A stretch of 64,000 bases of DNA from Enhydrobacter sp. (GCF_030246845.1 NZ_CP126889.1:3343001-3407000), one strand, 5' to 3'; counted from the first letter of the stretch, positions 33,596 to 42,139 are shown. Notes: a model not told the origin generated them from the letters alone. Translations and numbers: made by a program.

Positions 33596-35542
33596 ATGAA
33601 TCCAATAATCGTTCAAGCGGAGCAATATCTGAACGGCCTTGGACCAGCGATCGATCTCTCGGTCGCGGTGTGCGACGACTATTCTCGCCTGCTGCGCGGC
33701 GAGCATGGAAAGTCGCTGCCTCATTCCGGTCTGCTCACACTCGCGGCGAGCCGCGGAAGGGTCTTGCTTTCCGGAAGGGGCGGCGCCGGCAAGAGCACCA
33801 TTATGCGCCGGCTGGTGCTGGACGGCGCGGCAGCAGGATATGCCGTTGCGCTGATCGATTTGTCACAATGGGATCATGCCGCCACGGCGGAGTGGAAATT
33901 TCGCCGTGATGGAGTCCGCGAACCAATCGATTTCCTGCTCCGCCGTTTTGGGGGCGGGTCAACAGACATCGCTGACCTGGAATTTCTGCCGGCCGGACAG
34001 GGGAAGCTAATTCTCATCGACGGGCTGAACGAAACCCCCGGTTCGATCGCGGATGACATACTGTCGAGCGCCGACCAGATCGCGTCCCTCATTGTCAATT
34101 GCTCTGTCGTGATATCGGATCGCTTAGTCAGGCGCCGGACGAATGGCGATGAGCGCTGGTACTTCACGATGCCTCTCAATGTCGATAGCGAGGTCGTTCG
34201 GAAACTGGTCGATGTCGAAAAGCTCACCCCGCAAGCGCAGCGTCTTCTCGACAGCCCCTTCTTTGTGGACAAGGCAATCAAGGGCGAGCTGAAGAACTCA
34301 CCGCTCGCGACCATACGCGATTTCGTCGAGCATCGCGGAAAGCTCGACGCGAAGGGCCTTGCTGCAGCAGCAGAAGGAGCATTCGCAGCCTATCGCGAGG
34401 ATGCGTCTCGAACCTTTGACCGCAACAGGTTCCCGGCGGAGGCCGGCATTCGGGCAGCGGAGACCCTGATCGAAGGCGGGGTGCTATTGGAGCTCGCCGA
34501 TGGCAGAGTCGCATTCAACCATCATTGGATCCATGATTACCTAGCATCCCGCCACGTTGCGTCGCACAGTGATCTCTGGGCGTTTGCTCGTCGGCATGCT
34601 TCGCTCGACGCCCTTACCTTCAAGGCAAATTCGTTCGACGCGATAGCATTTGTCCTCGAGCAACTCTCAGCGGAATCGAAGGATGAGTTTCTAAGAGCAG
34701 TCTTTGATTGGAACCCGTACGCTGCTGGATACGCTCTGGCGGAAGCCGAGGAAATTGCACCTTCCAACATTTCAGATACGCTTCGGACGATCATTCTGGC
34801 GATGCTCGCGGAAAAAAAGTTCGACCGGCATTTTCTCTCTGCTCAGAAGGCAGTGGACGCACTTGAGTTATTCTCAGATGACAGCGCGGTGAGCCTTCGC
34901 AATGCGAACGACCTTTCGGAGCTGGTCGCGATAATTAAAGACAATCCATTACATTCGGAGGTGTTCGATCGTTGGCGATCAGTTTTCGCGATCGGGGGCG
35001 GCGAAGCAGCTCCTGAAGCGCTCGTGAATGCGGTGAAGGAAGAGGACTCCATTATCGGATGGACCGCGGCAAACGTCTTGAAGCGACTGGAATTGTCCCC
35101 TGACCAAGTTATGGCGATCGTCGATATGGGGCGTCATGAGCAAGCAGTTGTCCGATGGCGCGCGGTTCATGTCATGGGCAGCTTAACTGACGATCAAGTT
35201 CGCAATGCACTCCTTGACCGTCTAAAGAACGATGAGGATGAGAATGTACGTTATGGCTCGATTCGCTCCTTGGTAGAGCAAGGATCCCGCTCCAGCGATC
35301 TTGCCACCCGTCTGGTTGGGGACATTCGCCCTCTGCTGGACGTGATCGCCCAGTGGCCGCGGGTGATGACGGAATTAACACGGGCCGTGTTCTTATCCCG
35401 CGGCTGCATCCCCGAAAACTGGTCAAGCGAGATCGCGAAGCTGTTCTATGCACGACTAGATGCGGCATCCGAGACAACAGAAATTGAGGCGTGGTCGAAG
35501 CTTGCATCAGACCTGCGCCAGCATGATCGGCTTGCCGCGTGA
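33596..35542 (+). CDS. NACHT-like STAND NTPase with C-terminal HEAT-type repeats
   Basis: 648 residues with GAGAAGGG before the ATG. Walker A 'SGRGGAGKST' lies at residues 59-68 and Walker B 'KLILIDGLNE' at 137-146; the Gly directly after the Asp and the following acid are hallmarks of NACHT domains. After the NTPase a winged-helix-like part ('FNHHWIHDYLASRHV', about 310-325) is followed by helical repeats of HEAT type around 470-570 ('VVRWRAVHVMGSL', 'NVRYGSIRSLVEQG'). The C-terminal repeats would sense a phage signal and the NTPase would oligomerise. There is no fused effector, which fits with separate enzymes on both sides. Confidence 0.82.
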   Translation: MNPIIVQAEQYLNGLGPAIDLSVAVCDDYSRLLRGEHGKSLPHSGLLTLAASRGRVLLSGRGGAGKSTIMRRLVLDGAAAGYAVALIDLSQWDHAATAEWKFRRDGVREPIDFLLRRFGGGSTDIADLEFLPAGQGKLILIDGLNETPGSIADDILSSADQIASLIVNCSVVISDRLVRRRTNGDERWYFTMPLNVDSEVVRKLVDVEKLTPQAQRLLDSPFFVDKAIKGELKNSPLATIRDFVEHRGKLDAKGLAAAAEGAFAAYREDASRTFDRNRFPAEAGIRAAETLIEGGVLLELADGRVAFNHHWIHDYLASRHVASHSDLWAFARRHASLDALTFKANSFDAIAFVLEQLSAESKDEFLRAVFDWNPYAAGYALAEAEEIAPSNISDTLRTIILAMLAEKKFDRHFLSAQKAVDALELFSDDSAVSLRNANDLSELVAIIKDNPLHSEVFDRWRSVFAIGGGEAAPEALVNAVKEEDSIIGWTAANVLKRLELSPDQVMAIVDMGRHEQAVVRWRAVHVMGSLTDDQVRNALLDRLKNDEDENVRYGSIRSLVEQGSRSSDLATRLVGDIRPLLDVIAQWPRVMTELTRAVFLSRGCIPENWSSEIAKLFYARLDAASETTEIEAWSKLASDLRQHDRLAA

Positions 35543-36015
35543 TCCCGCAGCCGACAGAACGGTGGGACCGCCGTTTCCTTGAACTCGCGAGCCTCATCGG
35601 CGGGTGGAGCAAGGATCGGTCGGCTGGAACAGGCTGCGTGATTGTTGGGAGTGATCGCCTGCTGCGATCATCGGGGTACAATGGCTTTGTCCGTGGCATC
35701 GATGACAACATCGCCGAAAGACACGAGCGACCTGCAAAATATTCCTGGACCGAGCACGCAGAGCGGAACGCTATCTACAACGCCGCACGACTTGGCATTT
35801 CGCTGGAGGGATGCACTGCCTACGTCAATTGGTTTCCCTGTATCGATTGCGCCCGCGCGCTCGTCCAAGCGGGGATTGTCCGCTTGGTAGGTCTGGAATC
35901 TAATCACCTAGACAGCCGATGGGGTGCGGAGTTCACGTTTGCCACGGAAATGCTTCGAGAAAGCGGCGTGGAGATCAAGCTGTATGATTTTCCCGACTTA
36001 GCCGCGCGCCGGTAG
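35539..36015 (+). CDS. dCMP/cytidine deaminase-like protein
   Basis: 158 residues from a GTG at 35539 in a GTGA overlap with the NTPase stop. The zinc-binding deaminase motifs are 'YSWTEHAERNAIYNAARLG' (HAE) and 'NWFPCIDCARALV' (PCxxC); 'SSGYNGFVRGIDD' is the usual dCMP deaminase opening. It should convert dCMP (or a related cytosine nucleotide) to the uracil form. Depleting or altering dNTP pools is a known antiphage strategy. The coupled translation ties it to the NACHT-like gene rather than to housekeeping metabolism. Confidence 0.87.
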   Translation: MIPQPTERWDRRFLELASLIGGWSKDRSAGTGCVIVGSDRLLRSSGYNGFVRGIDDNIAERHERPAKYSWTEHAERNAIYNAARLGISLEGCTAYVNWFPCIDCARALVQAGIVRLVGLESNHLDSRWGAEFTFATEMLRESGVEIKLYDFPDLAARR

Positions 36016-36342
36016 TGCGGTTATCGTCGCGCTGTCGCCGCTTTCGCGATATCCCGTCAATGCTGAACGTCCAGTGTCACTTGCCACCCTCGGCCACACC
36101 AGCACGGCGGAGTTGGTCGCCAAGGCGAAAGAAGTTTTTGTTCTTTAGCCCACACGCTACAGTGGCGCCCGTGGTTCGAATTCGGCTTTGCAAGCCCAGT
36201 CCTGCTGGATTGCTGGAGAGCGCCTCCGTCCGGTGCCGCTCTAGCAACTGACAACCCCTTTAATGCGCGCCTGTAGGCGCGCCGTCTCGGACGTCCATAC
36301 TCTTTGCGATCCAATGGTGAACCGTCTCGTGCGACCCTGTTG
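36016..36342. other. Intergenic region between defence operons, no gene seen
   Basis: About 330 bp between the deaminase stop and the convergent peptidase gene. Short frames are present (one open frame ends at about 36148 with KAKEVFVL) but none has a start signal or domain I recognise. No tRNA or clear terminator was found; the base composition is less GC-rich than the chromosomal part. Confidence 0.4.
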
Positions 36343-37218
36343 TCATCGAAACCGCGGCGTCCATCGCTCAAGGAGATCGTCCTCGTCTTCTTCATCGTCT
36401 TCTTCTTCGCGGCCGATCGCGCCCGAACAAAGGACGGTCAGGACCTTGCCGTATCCGCCGAGGCCGACCGACTCCTCGGAGACCGACGCCTTCGTGGTCC
36501 CGCCCAGCCAGTCGCGTACGTCCGCCTCGTGGGCGACAGTTGCGCCGGCGCGCACTTGGTCCGGGTCATCGGCGAGCCGCGCGGTGGCCGTACCGATGGG
36601 AAGCTTCGTTCCTTTTCTCAGCCATGAGAGTTTCGGCAGGGTCTTCATCGCGTCCGACATGAAGCAATAGTCGATGACGCCGCCGGTACTGACGATGATC
36701 GCGACGGCGGCGCGGGTCAGTTCGGCATAGCGGATCGCGGTCGCAGTGCGCGAGGTGATGCAGCGGGCGGCAAGGGCGTCCACGGCGGCGAGGCCCGGCT
36801 CGTGATTTTCCATCTCCATACGGAAGGGCGTTTCAGGCATCAGCAGGCCGGCGGCGAAGTGATCCGCCTCCAACTCATAAGGGTCTGCCGTGACGAAGCC
36901 GGCCCGCGAGACATGCACGCCCGTCTTCAGAAGCTGGTCGATGTGGCCCTCGAGGAAATAATGCCCCAGCTCGTGGCTCACGCTGAAACGCTGAAAGCCT
37001 TCGTTGGCGATATGCGTTGCGTAGAAGATGCCGAAGTTGTTGCCGTGGCGCAGCAGCATGCCCGATACCCCGTCATGCCCTGCGGACTTGCCCTGGACCG
37101 TGATGTCCCGGCTGGCGGCTAGGGCGAACGGATCCACCGGAAGGTTCGTGATGCCCTCCTCCCTGAGCAACGCCTCGGCGCCGCGGCGCGCGATCATGAG
37201 GCGGAACGGCCGGCTCAA
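36343..37218 (-). CDS. capP: ImmA/IrrE-type zinc peptidase, CapP-like regulator of the CBASS operon
   Basis: 291 residues. The peptidase site is 'FSVSHELGHYFLEGH' (HExxH) with the third ligand in 'YELEADHFAAGLLMP'. A further domain follows up to about residue 250, and the C-terminus carries a strongly acidic run of about ten Asp/Glu residues encoded by a GAA/GAG/GAC-rich stretch. Its start overlaps the HTH gene by four bases. In CapH-CapP pairs the peptidase cleaves the HTH repressor when DNA damage signals appear. The divergent position relative to a CD-NTase operon matches that arrangement. Confidence 0.8.
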   Translation of the reverse strand: MSRPFRLMIARRGAEALLREEGITNLPVDPFALAASRDITVQGKSAGHDGVSGMLLRHGNNFGIFYATHIANEGFQRFSVSHELGHYFLEGHIDQLLKTGVHVSRAGFVTADPYELEADHFAAGLLMPETPFRMEMENHEPGLAAVDALAARCITSRTATAIRYAELTRAAVAIIVSTGGVIDYCFMSDAMKTLPKLSWLRKGTKLPIGTATARLADDPDQVRAGATVAHEADVRDWLGGTTKASVSEESVGLGGYGKVLTVLCSGAIGREEEDDEEDEDDLLERWTPRFR

Positions 37219-37571
37219 GAACGCTTGTCCTTCTTGCTGCTGCGCTCCGCGAGCATCTTCAGGAAGTCTTTCGCGATCTCCCGGTCGTTCCCGCTTAATT
37301 TCGCCACGTCGCGAAACAGAGGATCGCCGGCCTCGGCAAGTTCGGGATCATCGACGCGGCCCATCAGGTAGTCCGTGGTAATCTCCAGCGCGATGGCGAG
37401 CTTGCGCAGTGAGTCGAAGGATGGCTTGCGCGTGCCCGCCTCGAAATGGGCGACGGTGGTTGCGGGCATTTTCGCTCGTTCTGCCAGTTGCTCTTGTTTG
37501 TAGCCCCTCATCTCGCGCGCTTCCCGAAGGCGCTGGCGGAAAATGTCCGAGGGGGACGGCTCGTTATTCAT
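37215..37571 (-). CDS. capH: XRE-family HTH repressor, CapH-like
   Basis: 118 residues. The Cro/C1-type HTH is 'FRQRLREAREMRGYKQEQLAERAKMPATTVAHFEAGTRKPSFDSLRKLAIAL' (residues about 11-62; strand and helix boundaries typical of XRE), followed by 'ITTDYLMGRVDD' and a linker that would be the cleavage target of the ImmA-like partner. It is transcribed away from the CBASS genes, and likely binds palindromes in the 140-bp shared promoter region. Confidence 0.82.
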   Translation of the reverse strand: MNNEPSPSDIFRQRLREAREMRGYKQEQLAERAKMPATTVAHFEAGTRKPSFDSLRKLAIALEITTDYLMGRVDDPELAEAGDPLFRDVAKLSGNDREIAKDFLKMLAERSSKKDKRS

Positions 37572-37592
37572 GTCGACTCCGGCAAGTGGAAC

Positions 37593-37622
37593 TTGACGGG
37601 TTTTTTGCCCGTCCTATATAAT
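37593..37622 (+). promoter_or_regulatory. Sigma-70-type promoter of the CBASS operon with an internal palindrome
   Basis: TTGACG (37593-37598) and TATAAT (37617-37622) are separated by 18 bp and face the CD-NTase gene. The spacer holds an inverted repeat GACGGG-N7-CCCGTC (37595-37613), so a repressor there would block RNA polymerase. The near-consensus boxes suggest a strong promoter that must be kept silent. Confidence 0.72.
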
Positions 37623-37637
37623 GCGAGTCAAGTTTCT

Positions 37638-37655
37638 CATGTCGCCCCCGACATG
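37638..37655. promoter_or_regulatory. Palindrome CATGTCG-N4-CGACATG, CapH operator candidate
   Basis: A perfect 7-bp-arm palindrome just downstream of the expected transcription start of the CBASS promoter. Its half-site CATGTCG recurs at the capH start codon (37569-37575). Such shared half-sites fit a single repressor controlling both directions. Confidence 0.6.
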
Positions 37656-37714
37656 TGCAAGCAAAACCCTCGCCGGCCGGGCGTCCGGCCGGGGCAGCGC
37701 CAAGGAGCGACGCC

Positions 37715-39004
37715 ATGAATAAGCACGTGAATCCCTTCCAGCAGACCGATGCCCTCGATGAAGTGCTTCTCGACGTCGCGGCGCTGATCGAGCTAAGCCC
37801 CCGCGACCGCCGCGTGGCGGATAACCGCTACCGCGTTCTCAAGGAGCATCTGGAGCGCAAGGGCAGCCCGCTGGCACCTTATCTCGTGGACGGCGTCAGC
37901 CTGATCTACGCACAGGGCTCGATCGCCACGAGCACGACGATCGTCAGCGGCACCGAGGACGACCGCTTCGACGTCGACGCCATCGTCGAGATCGACGTGC
38001 CGGCACATTGGGACAACGACAGGGCACTCGATCTTCTTGAGGAGTCGTTGCAGGGCTTTCCTGGCGTCGTGAAGATCGTTCGCTGCACGCGCTGCGTCCA
38101 GCTTCAGTTCGCCTTCATGCATATGGACGTGACCATCATGGACCGCAGCGCCCGCCTCGCGGTTGAGCGGGCGGGCGAAATTTTCCACTCGCCCGACAAG
38201 GGCGAATCGTCCCGCGTCCCGTCCAATCCTTGGGGCTTCACGTCGTGGTTCCGCCGCACGGTCGGCATCGGGCAGGAGGCGTTCAAGGAAATCCTGCGCC
38301 GTCACCGCGGCGCTGCCGGGCGGGACCGGCTGCCGCTCCTCAACGAGCACGAGCGGCTCGTCGTCGCCAAGGCCGACCAAGTCGACCTGCCGCCGATGAT
38401 CCCGAGCGCCATCGACGCGCAGGAGGCCGTGGCGCTGAAGCTTCTGAAGCGTTTCCTCAACTTGCGCTACGAGGGCCTGCCGATGAAGCGGCCGCCTTCG
38501 ATCTACCTGACCAAGCGGGCCGGCGACGTGGGCTATATTCCGCAGGGTCTCACGGCGCAGCTTTTCGCGCTCGCCGATTCAACGGCCAAGATGATGCGCG
38601 GCCACGTCGCCGCCGGCACGCGCCCCCGCGAACTCAATCCCTCATATCATCCCGACCGCATAAACGACCGCTGGCCGGCTGACGGCGCGGCGGGCGTCAA
38701 GGACATGAAGATGTTCGCCGAGCATCTTGAATATCTCTGCGCCCAGCTCGAGCAGATGGCGATCGCGCCGCTCGACGACATGGCGAAGACCATCGACGAG
38801 CTGTTCGGCGAGCGGGTCGGCAAGGCGCAGCGCGAGGCGATGGCTGCCCGCTATGACCGCCGCGAGGAGCCGGGCCGGCTCTTCGCCGCGCGGCGCAGCG
38901 GCGCCATCGCCGCCCCGGCCATCGTGCCCGCGCCGCAGACCTACCGCGAGGTCCCGCGCCACAACTTCCACCCCATGATCCTCGGTGGTGAGGATGAAGG
39001 CTAA
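37715..39004 (+). CDS. CD-NTase (cGAS/DncV-like nucleotidyltransferase) of CBASS
   Basis: 429 residues from the ATG at 37715 with AAGGAG upstream; a longer frame reaches 37655. The nucleotidyltransferase motif is 'LIYAQGSIATSTTI' (Gly68-Ser69), the metal-binding acids 'RFDVDAIVEI' (Asp86, Asp88) and the third acid is in 'MHMDVTIMD'. A helical domain follows, as in CD-NTases. It should make a cyclic oligonucleotide signal on phage infection that activates the patatin effector. The signal type and clade cannot be read by eye. Confidence 0.9.
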   Translation: MNKHVNPFQQTDALDEVLLDVAALIELSPRDRRVADNRYRVLKEHLERKGSPLAPYLVDGVSLIYAQGSIATSTTIVSGTEDDRFDVDAIVEIDVPAHWDNDRALDLLEESLQGFPGVVKIVRCTRCVQLQFAFMHMDVTIMDRSARLAVERAGEIFHSPDKGESSRVPSNPWGFTSWFRRTVGIGQEAFKEILRRHRGAAGRDRLPLLNEHERLVVAKADQVDLPPMIPSAIDAQEAVALKLLKRFLNLRYEGLPMKRPPSIYLTKRAGDVGYIPQGLTAQLFALADSTAKMMRGHVAAGTRPRELNPSYHPDRINDRWPADGAAGVKDMKMFAEHLEYLCAQLEQMAIAPLDDMAKTIDELFGERVGKAQREAMAARYDRREEPGRLFAARRSGAIAAPAIVPAPQTYREVPRHNFHPMILGGEDEG

Positions 39005-39494
39005 GCCAGCCCTCCGGCGTTCGCCCGACGCGCAGCTGACGGCGATGCGTCGTCAGTGGCCAGACTTTGAGGGGCGGCGGCTGGGCGACGGTACGCTCGT
39101 CTGGCAGGGACCGCTGCGGCCGAAAGCGCAGCTCTATATGGTCTTCATCTGCTGGCATCCCGTCACGATGTCGCTGCCTTACGTTATCGTGGACGATCCG
39201 CCGCTGCGGCCGCGCCGGGGCGGCGCCTTCGCGGAAATCCCGCACCTCATCTTCTATGCTGACAAGCCTGAACAGTCGGGCCTGTGCCTTTTCGATCCCG
39301 AGGGCCGTGAATGGTCGCCGGCCGACCTAATCGCGGACACCACGGTGCTGTGGACCGCCGAATGGCTGACCTACTATGAGCTGTGGCACATGACCGGCGA
39401 ATGGCTCGCGCCGGGCGTGGGTTACGAGAGCGTGGCGCGGATGATGCGGACCGATGCGGAGGCCGTGAAGGCGGTGCTGGACGATGTTCACTGA
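38994..39494 (+). CDS. E2-like ubiquitin-conjugation protein of a short type II CBASS
   Basis: 166 residues from the ATG at 38994, overlapping the CD-NTase gene by 11 bp. Conserved parts are 'LYMVFICWHPVTMSLPYVIV', 'IPHLIFYADKPEQSGLCLF' with the probable catalytic Cys98, and 'EWSPADLIADTTVLWTAEWL'. No E1 domain or JAB peptidase gene accompanies it, the arrangement called type II short. Such proteins are thought to conjugate or prime the CD-NTase through its C-terminus. Confidence 0.83.
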   Translation: MKAKPALRRSPDAQLTAMRRQWPDFEGRRLGDGTLVWQGPLRPKAQLYMVFICWHPVTMSLPYVIVDDPPLRPRRGGAFAEIPHLIFYADKPEQSGLCLFDPEGREWSPADLIADTTVLWTAEWLTYYELWHMTGEWLAPGVGYESVARMMRTDAEAVKAVLDDVH

Positions 39495-40521
39495 CCGCCG
39501 CGCAAACAGCCGGGGAACCCGCCGGCGCAAGCAGTCCTGGCCCGCGGACCGACCGTTCAGAATTCTGGCGCTCGACGGCGGCGGCATCAAGGGCGTCTAC
39601 ACTGCCGAACTGATGCGGCTATGCGAAGAACATTTCGGAAGGCCGGTGGCGTCGGTGTTCGACATGATCGCCGGCACCTCGACCGGCGGCATCATCGCGC
39701 TGGGCCTTGGCCTCGGCAAATCCGCCGCCGAAATAGCCGCCTTCTACCGCGACGACGGGCGGTATATCTTTCCCCCGCTGCCGCGGCACAGCCTGAAGCG
39801 GTGGTGGAAGCTCTGGTGCGCCCTGCGCGGCCCCAAGCTGAACCACGAGGAGCTGGAGCGCGCCCTCAAGCGGCGGTTCGAGGATCATCTCCTCGGCGAG
39901 TCGACATGCCGCCTCGTTATCCCCGCCTTCATGATGCCGAAGACGGAGATCGCCGTCTTCAAGACCGACCATCACGAGGATTTCCGAAACGACCACAAGA
40001 CGCCGATGTGGAAGGTGGCACGGGCGACATCGGCAGCCCCGACCTATCTCAAGGGGCTTGAGCACGAGGAAAGCGGCCGCATCTTCATCGACGGCGGCGT
40101 GTGGGCGAACAATCCCGTCATGGTCGCGCTGGTGGACGCGCTGACCGCCTACGATATAACGCCCGATCAGGTGCGGATCCTCAGCATCGGCACCGGCAAC
40201 GCGCCGTTCTCCCTCGGCAGGGACAAGGTCATGAGCGGCCTTATCGCTTGGCGCGAAGCCATCAAGGCCGCGATGTTCCTGACCACCGACAACGCCACCG
40301 CGCAGGTCAAGCTCCTGCTCGGTCCGGAACGCTGCCTGCGGATCGAACCGACGGGCGATGACGCGGCGGTCGAGATGGACGACTATGACGCGGCGTTCGC
40401 CCGCCTTCCGGCGCTGGCCGCCACGGATTTCGCCGTCCACGAGGAGACCGTCGCGCCATTTTTCGCGCAGGACGCCGCGCCGCGCGAACGGCACTATACA
40501 AGCGCGCCGCACGGAGATTGA
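39484..40521 (+). CDS. capV: Patatin-like phospholipase, CapV-type CBASS effector
   Basis: 345 residues starting inside the E2 gene (11-bp overlap). The oxyanion hole is 'LDGGGIKG' (residues 30-37), the nucleophile Ser66 lies in 'FDMIAGTSTGG', and the catalytic Asp in 'IFIDGGVWANNP'. No membrane segment is present. When activated by the cyclic nucleotide it should hydrolyse membrane phospholipids and stop infected cells. It ends the CBASS operon. Confidence 0.92.
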   Translation: MFTDRRANSRGTRRRKQSWPADRPFRILALDGGGIKGVYTAELMRLCEEHFGRPVASVFDMIAGTSTGGIIALGLGLGKSAAEIAAFYRDDGRYIFPPLPRHSLKRWWKLWCALRGPKLNHEELERALKRRFEDHLLGESTCRLVIPAFMMPKTEIAVFKTDHHEDFRNDHKTPMWKVARATSAAPTYLKGLEHEESGRIFIDGGVWANNPVMVALVDALTAYDITPDQVRILSIGTGNAPFSLGRDKVMSGLIAWREAIKAAMFLTTDNATAQVKLLLGPERCLRIEPTGDDAAVEMDDYDAAFARLPALAATDFAVHEETVAPFFAQDAAPRERHYTSAPHGD

Positions 40522-40622
40522 GGAGAGCCGTCAGGCTCGGTGTTCTCAATGGGATGGTCTACGCGTGACCTCACGCGCGCGCTCTCCGCAATGACAAGCT
40601 GCGGGACCTGGACGCCGTGATA

Positions 40623-40709
40623 GAGCATGTAACCGATTTTATCGACGTAGAGCTGGAAGGCCTCGCCGTTGATCGGGCCGTCGAAGACGAAGGGCGCATC
40701 GATCCGGTC
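40623..40709 (-). pseudogene. Remnant of an IS630-family transposase
   Basis: The minus strand reads DRIDAPFVFDGPINGEAFQ followed by LYVD, a sequence typical of the middle of IS630 DDE transposases; the flanking frame does not match and both ends of the transposase are missing. No terminal repeats were found in the surrounding ~370 bp (40522-40888), which otherwise holds no gene. It is an old scrap left between the CBASS operon and the integrase. Confidence 0.6.
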
Positions 40710-40888
40710 GCACCCTGGGATCGGCCGTCTTACCGACGCAAAGGCCGTCTCCATCACCGGCGTATCGGACGACTCCGAAAAAGCGGACGCCGGCCTACTC
40801 GGCAGTGTCGCCTTGCATGGGTCGGCGTGCACGGGCGCGACGGGGTGTAGCAGTCCGAGCGGGCGGACGACGATGAGGGTGTGGCAGT

Positions 40889-42139
40889 TCACGCGGCCTG
40901 CTTCAACGGGTTGTTGGCCTTCTTCTTGAGCAGCGCTCGAACGAACCTGTCCCACTTGGCCATGCCGGCGCGCTTTTCGACCATATAGTGCCAGCGGTCG
41001 TAGTGCTTGGAGCTGACGTCCTGGAGGGCGTGGTTTTGGAGACGATCGCGAATTTCCTTCGATACGCCAGCCTTGCCGGCGAGCGTTTTGAAAGTCCGGC
41101 GGAGATCGCGGTTCGTCGCATACGGGATCACGCCGCGGTCCCGCTGTCGCCAGACGAAGCTATATAGCGTGCCGTGGCTGACGGGCTTGTTCGGGTCTTT
41201 CGCCGAAGGGAAAAACCAGCCGTATTCGTTTGGCTTGATCGACTCGATCAGTTCGGCAGCGAGCAAGGGCACTGGGACGGCGTGGGGCTGTTCGTTCTTG
41301 GTTTTGGACCAGTCGATGATCCGCTCCTTGGCGTCCCATTGGTCGATATGGAGTCGCGCAATCTCCTCGACGCGCTGGCCCGTCAGCATGATGAGTTGCA
41401 CGGCGCGCGGATAGGAGGGATGGACCGGCGTATCGGGGCACTCCAACCAGCGATAGAGCTGAACGAACTCGTCTTCGTCGAGCCAGCGAGTGCCCTTGAC
41501 CTTGGGTTCGGTCGGGATGCCCGTTGCGGGATTGAAGGGAAGACGGAAGCGACGAGAGGATTGTTGCCGATAATCGTTGTCGGATTTCATGCCCCAGCTA
41601 AAGGCAGCATGAAGGTAGGAGCGCACATGGTCGGCCATCGACTTTGCGCCGCGCTCGTAGATCGGGCGAATCAGCTCGATGATTTCCTCGGCCTCGATCT
41701 CGCGGGCGAGACGGTTGCGCCCGAGCGTGTCCGCGATCTTGTTGAGGCCCTTTTCCGTTTCCTTCCAGGATGGCTTACCGGCTTCCTTGAGCGCGGTCAC
41801 ATAACCCTCGAACAAATCGGCGACCGTGCCGGGGCGGGTGTCAGTTGCTATCTTGATGCTTCGGCCCTTCTGGATGACGTCGGCAAAGTCGCGCTTGTAG
41901 ATCTCGCGGGCCTGCGCGAGCGACATCGACGGATACGCGCCGATCTTCTTCTTAGTGCGCTTGCCGTCGCGCCACTGCTGCGCCATCCAGTCGGCGGTGA
42001 CACGTTTAGGCATCGGCTTGAGAACGAGGACAAGACGGCCGGTGCCGCGTCCTTCGCCATCGGCGAGGTTTTCTTGTTTACGGCTGAGCTCAACGCGCTT
42101 CAGCGCATGTCGGATCGCGGTGTCGGTTAGGCTAGGCAT
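40889..42139 (-). CDS. int: Tyrosine integrase (DUF4102/P4 type) of the mobile element
   Basis: 416 residues from the ATG at 42139; an upstream in-frame extension to 42256 lies in the att-proximal region and is less likely. The N-terminal arm-binding part includes 'LVLVLKPMPKRVTADWMAQ' and 'KIGAYPSMSLAQAREIYK' (DUF4102). The catalytic domain has 'IMLTGQRVEEIARL' (Arg), 'NRDLRRTFKTLAGKAG' (Arg; the usual preceding His is Arg), 'LQNHALQDV' (His) and 'SKHYDRW' (Tyr). It lies next to the right junction in radC and is the enzyme expected to have inserted the element. Confidence 0.93.
   Translation of the reverse strand: MPSLTDTAIRHALKRVELSRKQENLADGEGRGTGRLVLVLKPMPKRVTADWMAQQWRDGKRTKKKIGAYPSMSLAQAREIYKRDFADVIQKGRSIKIATDTRPGTVADLFEGYVTALKEAGKPSWKETEKGLNKIADTLGRNRLAREIEAEEIIELIRPIYERGAKSMADHVRSYLHAAFSWGMKSDNDYRQQSSRRFRLPFNPATGIPTEPKVKGTRWLDEDEFVQLYRWLECPDTPVHPSYPRAVQLIMLTGQRVEEIARLHIDQWDAKERIIDWSKTKNEQPHAVPVPLLAAELIESIKPNEYGWFFPSAKDPNKPVSHGTLYSFVWRQRDRGVIPYATNRDLRRTFKTLAGKAGVSKEIRDRLQNHALQDVSSKHYDRWHYMVEKRAGMAKWDRFVRALLKKKANNPLKQAA

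Noticed and set aside
36057..36395. Possible tRNA or integrase fragment between the deaminase and peptidase genes (GGTTCGAATTC at about 36173)
   Set aside because: The T-loop-like string has no matching acceptor stem or anticodon arm around it, and no integrase motifs are present.
40494..40955. Complete gene on the minus strand carrying the transposase-like segment
   Set aside because: Only about 30 residues match IS630 transposases; the rest overlaps the end of the patatin gene and the integrase tail and has no similarity I recognise. Kept only as a remnant.
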